Shown: one piece after another, positions 36,158-44,412 of the stretch
Layout: each line of letters begins with the position of its first letter
How positions within the stretch are numbered: position 1 is the first letter of the stretch
NCBI GenBank assembly: GCA_016708435.1
Contig: JADJFV010000001.1
Span: 62,001-126,000 of the forward strand
DNA: 64,000 nucleotides
Direction: 5' to 3'
Origin: Leptospiraceae bacterium
GTDB taxonomy: Bacteria > Spirochaetota > Leptospiria > Leptospirales > Leptospiraceae
Translations under genes and position numbers: made by a program
The notes under the pieces: generated by a model
Told to the model about the DNA's origin: nothing
The model's database searches: none
What the model saw: the letters and a program-made list of their open reading frames with translations, nothing else

Positions 36158-37894
36158 CTAATATAGACTTAACCCAAAATTACTACTTGCGGAAGTTTCA
36201 ACTATGGTTGAACTTGCGTTTGTATAAGAAGTATAGCTAGTTGAAATTCCAGAAGCAGAGCCTTTAAAAATAAAAAGGGCACCATTATTATTGTATCCAG
36301 GTCCGCCTACTAATAAATCGGGAAACCCATCACGATTAATATCGATCAATCGTGTTGAGCTACCAAATTGAAGCGCATCAATCGGTGAACCAGTGATCTT
36401 CAAATCAGCGGCTGATGCATTTACGGAACCTTTGCAAATTCCAGTTGTTAGGCAACCGTAAAAAATATACACTTTCCCGTATTCTAACGTGTCAAAACCA
36501 GAATGAGCAATTATTAAATCGATGATTCCATCTTGGTTAGCATCCCCGGCGTATATTTTGTTAGAAAATAAATTACCAGCTAATTCTCCAACAATAGCTT
36601 GGCTAGAAGTCGTATTTAGATTAGTTCCATTGCTTAGGAAAATATGAACGCGACCAGTGTTTCCGCTAAATCCCATTTCTGCAGCGGCTAAGTCCGCTTT
36701 GCCGTCTCCATTGAAATCAGCGAGGACTGGCTGAGAGTTTAAAATGGTAGTAAAAGTGGATGAGATAACTAGGTTACTACCATCGGATAAAAAAGACACG
36801 ATATAAGGATTGCTACTTGTTCTAGCGACTAAGTCTGTTTTTCCATCGCCATTAATATCCCCCGATGTTAAATCCATTCCAAGATTTGTCCCTGGAGACG
36901 TTAGTATTTGGACAGGGGAGATATTTAACCCGCTGGAATTTCCTCGGTAAATGTAAACATTCCCATTCCCGCCATTATCAGACGAAGTTGAATTACTAAT
37001 CGCCACATCTCCATATCCATCATTATTAAAATCACCCACAACCATTGCTCTGCAATATTCCGTGCTACTCACTTGAATAATTGTATTTTTACTTCCAAAG
37101 CCACTGCTGCTGCCTAAATAATAGAAAGAAGAGTTTGTGCCTGCCGCAAAAAACTCACAAACCACCATATCCGCAAATCCATCCCCATTTATATCCGTCA
37201 TCGCAATAGAAGAACCAAATTTTCTTAGTGCCGTTCCAGTAAAAGTCTGGCTTGCATTCGTTACAGATGTCTGGCTAATGCCAGTTGCACTCCCGTTAAA
37301 AACATACACTCTTCCGTTGTTGCCACCAAAAGTTGGCGCGCCTACTACTAGGTCAATGAATCCATCTCCATTAATATCCCGATTTTCTCCTTTCTGAACA
37401 GAAGTCAAAGCGGATATTGTAGTGTTGCCGCTAGTATCAGTCACGCGAACATTCACAGTATTAGTAAACGCATACGTCCACTTAGCCGTTACCGGTATTT
37501 TATAAGTCCAGTCTTTAGTTCCAGTTGTTGTAGTTGAGTTTGTTAAAGTAGTAGCCGTCGTATAACTTCCCGAATTAATCTGCACTTCTACTGAGGCTAC
37601 TCCCACGTTGTCGCTAGCAGTGCCAATCAATAAGCCGGTATCTATCGTGCCTTTGGATTTTAAATTTGTAACTGTCCCTGTCGGTGAAATTGTATCGACA
37701 GTATTTGTAGTAGTTGTAGTCGTAGTCGTAGTCGTATTACCGGTAGTGTTTGTTTGGGAATTCGAGTTACTTCCAAATACAAGTGCGAACCCCATTCCCA
37801 TTCCTACACCTGGACTGCTTATATCAAAAGGAGATTTTTTAGCCGACAAACAGCTAATAAAAAGGAGAACTGTCAAAATGGAAAAATATTTCAT
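36158..37894 (-). CDS. FG-GAP/VCBS beta-propeller lipoprotein
   Basis: The 578-residue lipoprotein (lipobox LLFISCLS, Cys near 15) has a Thr-rich linker (about 50-70, including a run of ten Thr), an Ig-like domain (70-170), and then about seven FG-GAP repeats. Each repeat carries a calcium loop of the DINGDGFIDLVVG type (for example near residues 173, 233, 285, 346, 391, 456, 517), as in integrin alpha propellers. It is probably a surface-exposed adhesion-type protein. The poly-Thr tract is coded by a triplet repeat, so its length may vary between strains. It is divergent from the metallo-beta-lactamase-fold gene. Confidence 0.88.
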   Translation of the reverse strand: MKYFSILTVLLFISCLSAKKSPFDISSPGVGMGMGFALVFGSNSNSQTNTTGNTTTTTTTTTTNTVDTISPTGTVTNLKSKGTIDTGLLIGTASDNVGVASVEVQINSGSYTTATTLTNSTTTTGTKDWTYKIPVTAKWTYAFTNTVNVRVTDTSGNTTISALTSVQKGENRDINGDGFIDLVVGAPTFGGNNGRVYVFNGSATGISQTSVTNASQTFTGTALRKFGSSIAMTDINGDGFADMVVCEFFAAGTNSSFYYLGSSSGFGSKNTIIQVSSTEYCRAMVVGDFNNDGYGDVAISNSTSSDNGGNGNVYIYRGNSSGLNISPVQILTSPGTNLGMDLTSGDINGDGKTDLVARTSSNPYIVSFLSDGSNLVISSTFTTILNSQPVLADFNGDGKADLAAAEMGFSGNTGRVHIFLSNGTNLNTTSSQAIVGELAGNLFSNKIYAGDANQDGIIDLIIAHSGFDTLEYGKVYIFYGCLTTGICKGSVNASAADLKITGSPIDALQFGSSTRLIDINRDGFPDLLVGGPGYNNNGALFIFKGSASGISTSYTSYTNASSTIVETSASSNFGLSLY

Positions 37895-38083
37895 TGTAAA
37901 TTACCTATCAGTTAATACAAACGCCCTTTACATTTTTTGCAACCTTTTACTAAGAAATTGACTGAAATTCAAAGAAAATGGAATTTGCAAGCAATGGAAG
38001 AAAAGCTCAATCCTATCAACTTTTTCTTGAAATCTAATTTGCTTTACAAAATTAGGAATGCTTTTAAAATCCAAATTAACATC

Positions 38084-38902
38084 ATGAAGTATCTAGTTTT
38101 TATTTTTGCCTTTTTTGTTACCTCAATTTTCGCTGACGATGAAATTAGAAGTATCCATGCCCTTGTGTATGGAAGAAGCACCTATCCAAGTGAATTACTA
38201 AATGTAAATGATGGAACAAAGAACAAAACAATTCTCTGGCTATTCTATCTTATTCAAACCGATAAACAAATCATACTTGTAGATACTGGATTTACAAATA
38301 AAAAATATATTTCCTCCTTTCAAATTTCAGATTATAAATCCCCTACTCTACTCTTACGAAATGTAGGAGTAGATTACATGCAGGTAACAGACATTATCCT
38401 TACACATAGTCATTTTGATCATATAGGAAGTGCACATCATTTTCCGAATGCTAAAATCTATATCAACACAAAAGAGCTGGAAGTATTTGAACGCTCAGAT
38501 GAATACAAACAATTTGAAAAAATCTTTGAAGTTCGGAAATTAAGGAACAAAATAGTAAAGGTTGATAGCAACTTCTATTTCAGCCCGGAAATATCTGTCT
38601 ACTTCTCCGGGGGGCACACAATCGGCTCCCAATTTGTGCACATCAAAACAGACAACAAGGAATTCGTAATCACAGGAGATGAATGCTACTTTGCTAAAGA
38701 ATGCTTGGATGGAATTGGACTTGGATCCAAGGCTGCCTATAGCATTTCCAATAATAAAAAATTTATTGATAGACTTTCCGAAATCCACAAGAAAAATAAC
38801 CGCTTAGAAGTTTTAACTCTACACGATTTCGAATTAATTCGAAATTCCTTAATCCCAAAGAATGGAATTATTCCAATCTATGAAACGGAAAAGAAGAAGT
38901 AG
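38084..38902 (+). CDS. Exported metallo-beta-lactamase-fold hydrolase
   Basis: The frame is open from 37937, but I place the start at ATG 38084 because it gives a good signal peptide (MKYLVFIFAFFVTSIFA/DD) that an earlier start would bury. The 272-residue product has the zinc motif THSHFDHIGSAHHF, a downstream FSGGHTIGSQ with the next His ligand, and an ITGDECYF segment with the bridging Asp. This arrangement is typical of lactonase-like MBL proteins of the AHL-lactonase group. The substrate is unknown. It is the first of three plus-strand genes for exported proteins. Confidence 0.75.
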   Translation: MKYLVFIFAFFVTSIFADDEIRSIHALVYGRSTYPSELLNVNDGTKNKTILWLFYLIQTDKQIILVDTGFTNKKYISSFQISDYKSPTLLLRNVGVDYMQVTDIILTHSHFDHIGSAHHFPNAKIYINTKELEVFERSDEYKQFEKIFEVRKLRNKIVKVDSNFYFSPEISVYFSGGHTIGSQFVHIKTDNKEFVITGDECYFAKECLDGIGLGSKAAYSISNNKKFIDRLSEIHKKNNRLEVLTLHDFELIRNSLIPKNGIIPIYETEKKK

Positions 38903-38943
38903 TTTCCATTAGAACTTCAAATACTTCGAGGCTATTTTTCTTT

Positions 38944-40179
38944 ATGAAATCTCAACTTAAAAAAAGAATTTCTTTACTTTTGCGCATACTTATCATTTTC
39001 CTTATTTCCTTTTGCACCTCGGGAGAGGAAATGGAAGTCAGACTTAACACAGAGGATAAATCTTACTGGAATGAATTATCTTCTTATCTGGCAGGAATTC
39101 CACTCGAAGAGAATAATCGCTTTTTACCACTAACCAATTTGAATTATTATCAATCCTATGTTCGTTCCATGGACAATGCCTGGAACAAAATAAACCTTAA
39201 TTATATTCATCATGTAACAAATTGGTCTAAAGAATACCTTCCAGAGGCTAATAAGGGTAATACCGCAGTTTACCCTTTGAGTGGCGCTGATTTCATTAAC
39301 CTTTATCATTTCTATCCTACTGCTCCGCGCTATATTATGATTGGACTCGAAACACCTGGCTATATCAATGACCCTATTTTATATAAACCAGTAGAATTAA
39401 AAAATGCTTTTTATACGTTAGACGCAAGCCTTAACCAAATCGCAGTCCAGAATTACTTTACAAGTATATTAATGGCAAAGAAATTTTCCAATAAATACTT
39501 TCCCGGGGTCGCTCCTGTATTACTTGTTTTTCTAAAACGTCTTGGCTTTGAAATAGATGATCTACAAAGAATCTCTTTGACAAGCGATGGATCCTTTAAA
39601 GAAATCACACAAAATGAAGTCAATGATTCACCGGAAGCCTATCAGGGGATAAGAATCATTTTCCACTCGAAGCATAATCCAAAACTCAGAGAGTTGTTTT
39701 TTCTAAAGTTATTTGTAAATCAAAACTCAGCCGACAATTCCTCCATTGAAGGAAGATTTCTCTCCAAACAAAAAAGATTAAACCTCGTGATGAAGTCAGC
39801 CATCTATCTTATGCATTTGGAAAAATACCAAGGCTTTGTAAACTCAATCATTTCAAAATCAGATATGGTAGTTGAGGATGATTCCGGTATACCAATACGA
39901 AATTTTCCAAGCCAAGATTGGGACATACAAGTTTTTGGAAGTTATACCCGTCGTCTCAGCATTCGCTATGTCCCAAAAGAAGCGAGTATGTTTAAATCGG
40001 AAAAAGGAAATGTTAGAACAGAATCACAAAAGTTCACGCAAGAGGATTTAAAGAAAATCTATGAGACAAAAGCCAAGCCTCTCTTTTTTAAATACGGCTA
40101 TGGCGGAGCCTCTAGAAGTGCGGCAAGAAATAACTTGATTCTTTTAAGAAGGCATACTTTGTTGAAATCTAAATCATGA
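38944..40179 (+). CDS. Lipoprotein of an unknown family, paralogue of 11664-12812
   Basis: No named family is recognised. The 411-residue protein has a lipobox (FLISFCTS, Cys near 24) and shares with the lipoprotein at 11664-12812 a string of motifs: VYPLSGADFINL, YIMIGLETPG, GVAPVLLVFLKRLGF, VEDDSGIPIRN, VFGSYTRRLS, FFKYGYGG. It lies 41 bases after the MBL-fold gene and overlaps the following degenerate amidohydrolase by four bases (ATGA), so the three are translated together. That context suggests it works with the neighbouring exported hydrolase-like proteins. Confidence 0.8.
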   Translation: MKSQLKKRISLLLRILIIFLISFCTSGEEMEVRLNTEDKSYWNELSSYLAGIPLEENNRFLPLTNLNYYQSYVRSMDNAWNKINLNYIHHVTNWSKEYLPEANKGNTAVYPLSGADFINLYHFYPTAPRYIMIGLETPGYINDPILYKPVELKNAFYTLDASLNQIAVQNYFTSILMAKKFSNKYFPGVAPVLLVFLKRLGFEIDDLQRISLTSDGSFKEITQNEVNDSPEAYQGIRIIFHSKHNPKLRELFFLKLFVNQNSADNSSIEGRFLSKQKRLNLVMKSAIYLMHLEKYQGFVNSIISKSDMVVEDDSGIPIRNFPSQDWDIQVFGSYTRRLSIRYVPKEASMFKSEKGNVRTESQKFTQEDLKKIYETKAKPLFFKYGYGGASRSAARNNLILLRRHTLLKSKS

Positions 40180-41480
40180 ATCAATTTATTTTATTTCTTA
40201 TTCTTTTTATCTCCCTAAATTCTTTGTTTGCAGAAGAAGTAATTCGCGGAGTTCGTTATTTAAAACCAAATGCAAGCTTTAGCGAGGTCAGTGATTTATA
40301 CATCCAAAACGGATTTCTGACGCGGATAACAGAGAGTAAACAAAAGGAGAATGTTCGCTATGTATTGCCTTCCTTCTGCGATGCTTATGTAAATTTTGGA
40401 GTAGATGCTACGGGCGGACAAAGCAATCTGGCAGGGATTAAGACTTCCCTCAAATCCCTCCTCTACCATGGATTCACACATGTTCAATCTATCGCAGACG
40501 GTCCATGGATTCATAAGATTAAATCGGATATTGATTCAGGAAAGATGATTGGTCCGAAGATTCTTATTTCACAAAGACCAATTATTCCCAAAAGTTCAGA
40601 AGTAAAAGATGTTTCAGATCTATTATATTTTGGAGCGGATAATAAAGATTCAACCCTAAAAGAATTTCACACTCAAATAGCAAGCCCTGCTAAGACGATT
40701 CATATTTTCAACCGATACAACGAAGATGCGTTATTCTCTATAGACTCAGAACTTCTCCATCAAATGGAAAGCGAGGCAAAAGAAAAAAGTAAATTTCTCA
40801 CGATTCATACCTTCGCAGATCGCATTTCGATCCTCGATGCCTTAATTTCGGGTAATCGATATTTGGCGCATCCTATACTCTCTGAAATGCAAGGCGAGAT
40901 TGCAAAGCAACATGTCCAAGAATTAAACTTAATCCCACTGTTAAATGTTTATCGTAATATGCAGCTAGACTCAACAGAGGCAGGGGAAGGCTTATTAGAA
41001 TTAGCCTTCTTAAAGAAAAAAAGTAAATTCTTTCTAGATAATTATTCTTCATCCTACGAAACAACATTAAAAGTAAAAGTCGAAGAGCGAGAATTAGAAA
41101 ATAGAAAATCCAATTACTCCTCCTTCTTAAAATTCATTCGGAAAAACCCTATTTTAAAAGGAAAACTAATTCTCGGAAGTGGAACGGGAAATCATCTTTC
41201 CCTTCCGGGTATAAGCGGGATTCAAGAGCTAAAGGTCTTTGCAAAGGTTTTAGGCATACAGGAAGATTTATTTTTAATTCCAACTAAAAATTCATGCTCT
41301 TACTTGGGTGGAGCGTATAACGGAACATTAGCCGCAGGTGGAGAGGCAAACCTCCTAGTCTTAAAAGAAAATCCAGTAAAAAATATCGACACACTCTTTC
41401 AAATAGAACAGGTTTTTCAATATGGGAAGCAGATTCGCTTTGATGTTTCAGCAAAAAAGCCACCCATAAAAAGAAAGTAG
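40176..41480 (+). CDS. Exported amidohydrolase-like protein lacking metal ligands
   Basis: This 434-residue protein has a signal peptide (residues 1-19, LFA/EE). The fold is that of the amidohydrolase superfamily of the imidazolonepropionase/prolidase kind: the VLPSFCDAYVNFG strand (60-75), SGKMIGPKIL, the His segments ending TIHTF (211) and YLAHP (232), and the C-terminal LAAGGEANLLVLKENP. The usual HxH of strand 1 is Tyr71-Val-Asn73, and the metal Asp in LGTD is Gly336 (LGSGTGN). Two or three metal ligands are therefore missing, so it is probably a non-catalytic binding protein, or it uses a different chemistry. Its start overlaps the upstream lipoprotein gene. Confidence 0.78.
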   Translation: MNQFILFLILFISLNSLFAEEVIRGVRYLKPNASFSEVSDLYIQNGFLTRITESKQKENVRYVLPSFCDAYVNFGVDATGGQSNLAGIKTSLKSLLYHGFTHVQSIADGPWIHKIKSDIDSGKMIGPKILISQRPIIPKSSEVKDVSDLLYFGADNKDSTLKEFHTQIASPAKTIHIFNRYNEDALFSIDSELLHQMESEAKEKSKFLTIHTFADRISILDALISGNRYLAHPILSEMQGEIAKQHVQELNLIPLLNVYRNMQLDSTEAGEGLLELAFLKKKSKFFLDNYSSSYETTLKVKVEERELENRKSNYSSFLKFIRKNPILKGKLILGSGTGNHLSLPGISGIQELKVFAKVLGIQEDLFLIPTKNSCSYLGGAYNGTLAAGGEANLLVLKENPVKNIDTLFQIEQVFQYGKQIRFDVSAKKPPIKRK

Positions 41481-41482
41481 AT

Positions 41483-42220
41483 TTACTCTTCCATTCCAAT
41501 GATTTCTCCCATCTCTACTAATTTCTCGTAGAGGTCTATAATCATTTTTTGGTTCTCAATACAGTCTTCAAGGCTAATACTGAGTATCTGCCTATCTTCG
41601 GTAAGCATATAAGCCGCGCGAGAAGAAATATTTTTTAGTATTTTACTTTCACATTCCAGACTAGAATTGGAAAGTGCATATACTAGAACAGTGATATCGA
41701 TTTCACGAAGCATCCTTTGAATTGAAAGATCATCCATACGGGTAAACAAAGTGTTAAACTCTATGGAAATATCCAAAGGGATGAAGTTGGAATTAACAAC
41801 CATTTCCCTCACAGTGGGATGAGAGTCTATTTGATTCAGATACTCCTCGATGAACTCAAGTCCAATATAGGCATAGAGTTGATGATGCAGCAAATGAGGA
41901 TTATTCCCTGTTTGAATTCCTAAAACGCCAGTTCGCATAATACAGTATTCTAAGATTCTTTCCGTAGTTGCATTTGAGAACAAAATGATTCTCTCTAGAA
42001 TTTCTTCTACTAACTCTGGATCGGTTCCATCAATGATAAGCTGCAAACCCATTTTTAAAAATGGATCTTTCACCATACTTAAATCATCTTCAAGACTAAG
42101 TAGTCCCTGCTTTCTCGCCTTATCTGAAAAACTAATCAAAGCTTCAATAAGAGGAATCAATGCATCTTTCTGAACCCCACTAAAATCAAATTTGGAAAAA
42201 ATCATGTCATCGAAATTCAT
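41483..42220 (-). CDS. Soluble MotA-loop/FliG-C fusion protein
   Basis: The 245-residue protein has no signal peptide or membrane segment. Residues 21-76 (LIEALISFSDKARKQGLLSL, then KDPFLKMGLQLIIDGTDPELVEEILE) match the cytoplasmic loop of the flagellar stator protein MotA. Residues 162-240 (MDDLSIQRMLREIDITVLVYAL, ILKNISSRAAYMLTED, LEDCIENQKMIIDLYEKLVEMGEI) match the C-terminal domain of the rotor protein FliG. The middle (90-160) is unassigned. These two regions touch each other in the working motor, so one protein carries both faces of the torque interface. Function is inferred as a motor regulator or decoy. No flagellar gene lies nearby. Confidence 0.75.
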   Translation of the reverse strand: MNFDDMIFSKFDFSGVQKDALIPLIEALISFSDKARKQGLLSLEDDLSMVKDPFLKMGLQLIIDGTDPELVEEILERIILFSNATTERILEYCIMRTGVLGIQTGNNPHLLHHQLYAYIGLEFIEEYLNQIDSHPTVREMVVNSNFIPLDISIEFNTLFTRMDDLSIQRMLREIDITVLVYALSNSSLECESKILKNISSRAAYMLTEDRQILSISLEDCIENQKMIIDLYEKLVEMGEIIGMEE

Positions 42221-42263
42221 ATTTGCTCCCTCGTATAATATACGAGATAGAACCTAAAAATCT

Positions 42264-42596
42264 TTACAATACATATTTATCTACCTTTTGCCGCAAAACT
42301 CTAATTAAAGTTTCATCCATGAATGCAAATTTATCTGGAATACTTAGGTTGATAACCTTTTTGTTTTTAGTAAAGTCCTCATATTTCCGATGCAAGTTTT
42401 CAAAATGTTTCTTTTCCATAACAAAAATTATATCCGCCCATTGAATATCCTCGGGCTCCAATAAATAAACAGCACCTTTATTGAGTCCCGCCGACCTCAC
42501 TTCTAAAGAATCGAATACGCCATAAATTTCTTCGGCAGTTGGACTTCTTTTTTTATTTTGACTACAAAGGAATAAGACTTTTAATTTAGGATGCAT
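42264..42596 (-). CDS. Small LMW-type protein tyrosine phosphatase-like protein
   Basis: This 110-residue protein has the phosphate-binding loop CSQNKKRSPTAE (C-x5-R-S) at residues 11-22 and the strand motifs VRSAGLNKG and DIIFVMEKKH, as in low-molecular-weight phosphatases. It is shorter than the classical 150-residue enzymes and matches the predicted-PTPase group COG4551 that I recall. The general-acid Asp may be the one in SIPDKF. It starts 43 bases upstream of the MotA/FliG-like gene and may be co-transcribed with it. Confidence 0.75.
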   Translation of the reverse strand: MHPKLKVLFLCSQNKKRSPTAEEIYGVFDSLEVRSAGLNKGAVYLLEPEDIQWADIIFVMEKKHFENLHRKYEDFTKNKKVINLSIPDKFAFMDETLIRVLRQKVDKYVL

Positions 42597-42662
42597 TGTT
42601 TAGGCTAACGAAAACAGTTTTAAAAATAGATACTCGTGATTTAATTTTTCCCCGGAGTCAAA

Positions 42663-43115
42663 ATGCAAGTAAACATAAAAAAAACAATTCCAAAATTCTA
42701 CCTATTCTTGTCGGCTTTCCTTTTTACGCAGTTTGCTCTTTATGCACATGGAGATTATTCCGAGCTAATCACAAATCCCTTTGTCTTTGGAGCACCTGTA
42801 TTTACCTTTGTAGTTTTTTCCTCTGTAATAAAATTAATCAATCGTTCTTGGAATCCTCCGGTTGAATTATCTTACTGGAAATTAGGACTGAGCCTTATTG
42901 CAATCAGTGGAATCATTTACGTTCTTGGAATGAGGGATTATTTCATTGGCGTGTTATTTCTGCTCTTTGTAGCGTCGATGATACCGGCAATTGTTGTAGC
43001 GGTTACTAATGAGTTGACGACAGGACAGAAGTTTATCCTATTCCTTCTTTCTACTGTTACCTACTTTGTCGGCGGCGGAGTATGCGGCTTCTTTTATTTA
43101 TCCTCTTTGCAATAA
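42663..43115 (+). CDS. Small inner-membrane protein of unknown function
   Basis: I do not recognise the family. The 150-residue protein has four predicted membrane helices: the first (residues 11-28) may be a signal peptide ending in LYAHGD, and the others span about 42-58, 72-87, 93-112 and 125-145. Its end overlaps the start of the SpoIID-domain gene by 34 bases, so the two are co-translated and the protein probably acts in the cell envelope. Confidence 0.65.
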   Translation: MQVNIKKTIPKFYLFLSAFLFTQFALYAHGDYSELITNPFVFGAPVFTFVVFSSVIKLINRSWNPPVELSYWKLGLSLIAISGIIYVLGMRDYFIGVLFLLFVASMIPAIVVAVTNELTTGQKFILFLLSTVTYFVGGGVCGFFYLSSLQ

Positions 43116-44245
43116 ATTGCTCCGTATTTGCAGAAGAAGTAAGAATCGGAATTTTTGCAAAGCATTCTATTACACAGTTACAGGTTCAAGTAGCGGATAA
43201 CACGCGTATATTCTTCCAAGGGAAAGACAAGACTATTACGCAAGGCAATTGGAATATCAAACTTCAAAATGATAAAGTTTTATTCTCACACCCAACGGAA
43301 AAGATACAAGGAGATCATATTCTTCTTCGCTCCAATCAAGAATTTACAATCAAAGCCATTTCCAATAACATTCAACTCAGTCGCCCTTATAAAGGAAATC
43401 TAGAACTCTATGCAAAGAGCAAAAGAATTCTCCTTGTTTTAACTTTACCATTAGAGGAATACGTTAGTTCCTCTACCTACTCTGAACTAGGAGAACTCCT
43501 TTTGGATAAATCCATTTCCGAGCAAGCAAAGAATGCCCTCATTGCTTCGCAAGAAATAGTCATTCGCACATACATTGTAAACGAAAGGCAAAGACACAAA
43601 AACGAATCCTATGATTTTTGTGATTTAACTCACTGCATTCACTTTGCTGGTAATGTAAATAAGCCTTCTCTTTATCCAGAAATAATTCTATCAGGGAAAG
43701 AGCCTGTGAGAGGATACTTTCATTCTACCTGCGGAGGCAAATTATCGGGACCCGAATTGTTTTGGTCTAAACACGAAATCTCTTCTCATTATAGAAGAGG
43801 AAATGATGGAGAAGATGCAAACTGCAAAGATTCCCCCCATTCCAATTGGGAAACAATTTTATCTAACTCTGAATTAGAAGAAATTCTAGCAGTTCACAAC
43901 TTGACTTCTATACAAACAAAAACAAAGGAAGGAAGAGTCACAAGTCTGCAATATACTTTTGGAAGCCAAGAAGAGAAGACTGTTTCCATTTCCACTTTTT
44001 CAACTAAAGCAGGTAAACTTCTAGGTTGGAATAAAATCAAAAGCAATAACTTCACTCTCACAAAAACAGGCAACCATTATAGATTCCAAGGGAAAGGATT
44101 AGGACATGGGATTGGTCTATGTCAATGGGGAGCTAAGAGCCTTGCGGCTAACGGTAAATCACATTCAGAGATACTAGAATTCTATTTCCCTAAAGCTGAG
44201 TTAAAGAAAACAGGGATTAACCCCAAAGAGAGTAGAACAAGGTGA
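43082..44245 (+). CDS. SpoIID/LytB-domain exported protein
   Basis: The 387-residue protein has a signal peptide (SVFA/EE, residue 18) and a SpoIID domain. PLEEYVSSSTYSELG contains the presumed catalytic Glu, ALIASQEIVIRTYIV follows, and CDLTHCIHFAG and GLGHGIGLCQWGAKSLAANG close the domain. SpoIID enzymes are lytic transglycosylases acting on glycan strands without stem peptides. Spirochetes do not sporulate, so here it must serve general cell-wall remodelling or division. It overlaps the preceding small membrane-protein gene, and the gluzincin gene follows. Confidence 0.88.
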   Translation: MRLLLFILFAINCSVFAEEVRIGIFAKHSITQLQVQVADNTRIFFQGKDKTITQGNWNIKLQNDKVLFSHPTEKIQGDHILLRSNQEFTIKAISNNIQLSRPYKGNLELYAKSKRILLVLTLPLEEYVSSSTYSELGELLLDKSISEQAKNALIASQEIVIRTYIVNERQRHKNESYDFCDLTHCIHFAGNVNKPSLYPEIILSGKEPVRGYFHSTCGGKLSGPELFWSKHEISSHYRRGNDGEDANCKDSPHSNWETILSNSELEEILAVHNLTSIQTKTKEGRVTSLQYTFGSQEEKTVSISTFSTKAGKLLGWNKIKSNNFTLTKTGNHYRFQGKGLGHGIGLCQWGAKSLAANGKSHSEILEFYFPKAELKKTGINPKESRTR

Positions 44246-44288
44246 GATTTAATACTGTTAAGCGAAAAATTTCTGTGTATTGCTTTGC

Positions 44289-44412
44289 TTTCACGCAAAG
44301 GCGCAAAGTCGCTAAGAGTTTTAGAAGTATAATTTATTCCCACAATCACTATCGTCTTCGATATTTCCTGACTCCCCAAAAAAACTTTGCGCCTTTGCGC
44401 CTTTGCGTGAAA
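44289..44412. repeat. Inverted-repeat element with 20-bp perfect arms
   Basis: A 20-base arm (44289-44308, containing ACGCAAAGGCGCAAAG) and its exact reverse complement (44393-44412) bound a 124-base element. The right arm is extended by one more 8-base CTTTGCGC unit (44385-44392). GCAAAG-type dispersed repeats of this look are common between bacterial genes. Its right arm contains the start codon of the next gene (GTG 44407). Confidence 0.8.

Noticed and set aside
37937..38083. N-terminal extension of the MBL-fold protein
   Set aside because: It would place 49 charged residues before a clear Sec signal peptide; ATG 38084 is preferred.
42596..42865. Plus-strand 89-codon frame overlapping the small membrane protein
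   Set aside because: Shifted frame of the membrane-protein gene, which has the better start and helices.
44242..44406. N-terminal extension of the zinc peptidase frame
   Set aside because: It translates the GCAAAG repeat and would bury the signal peptide; GTG 44407 is preferred.
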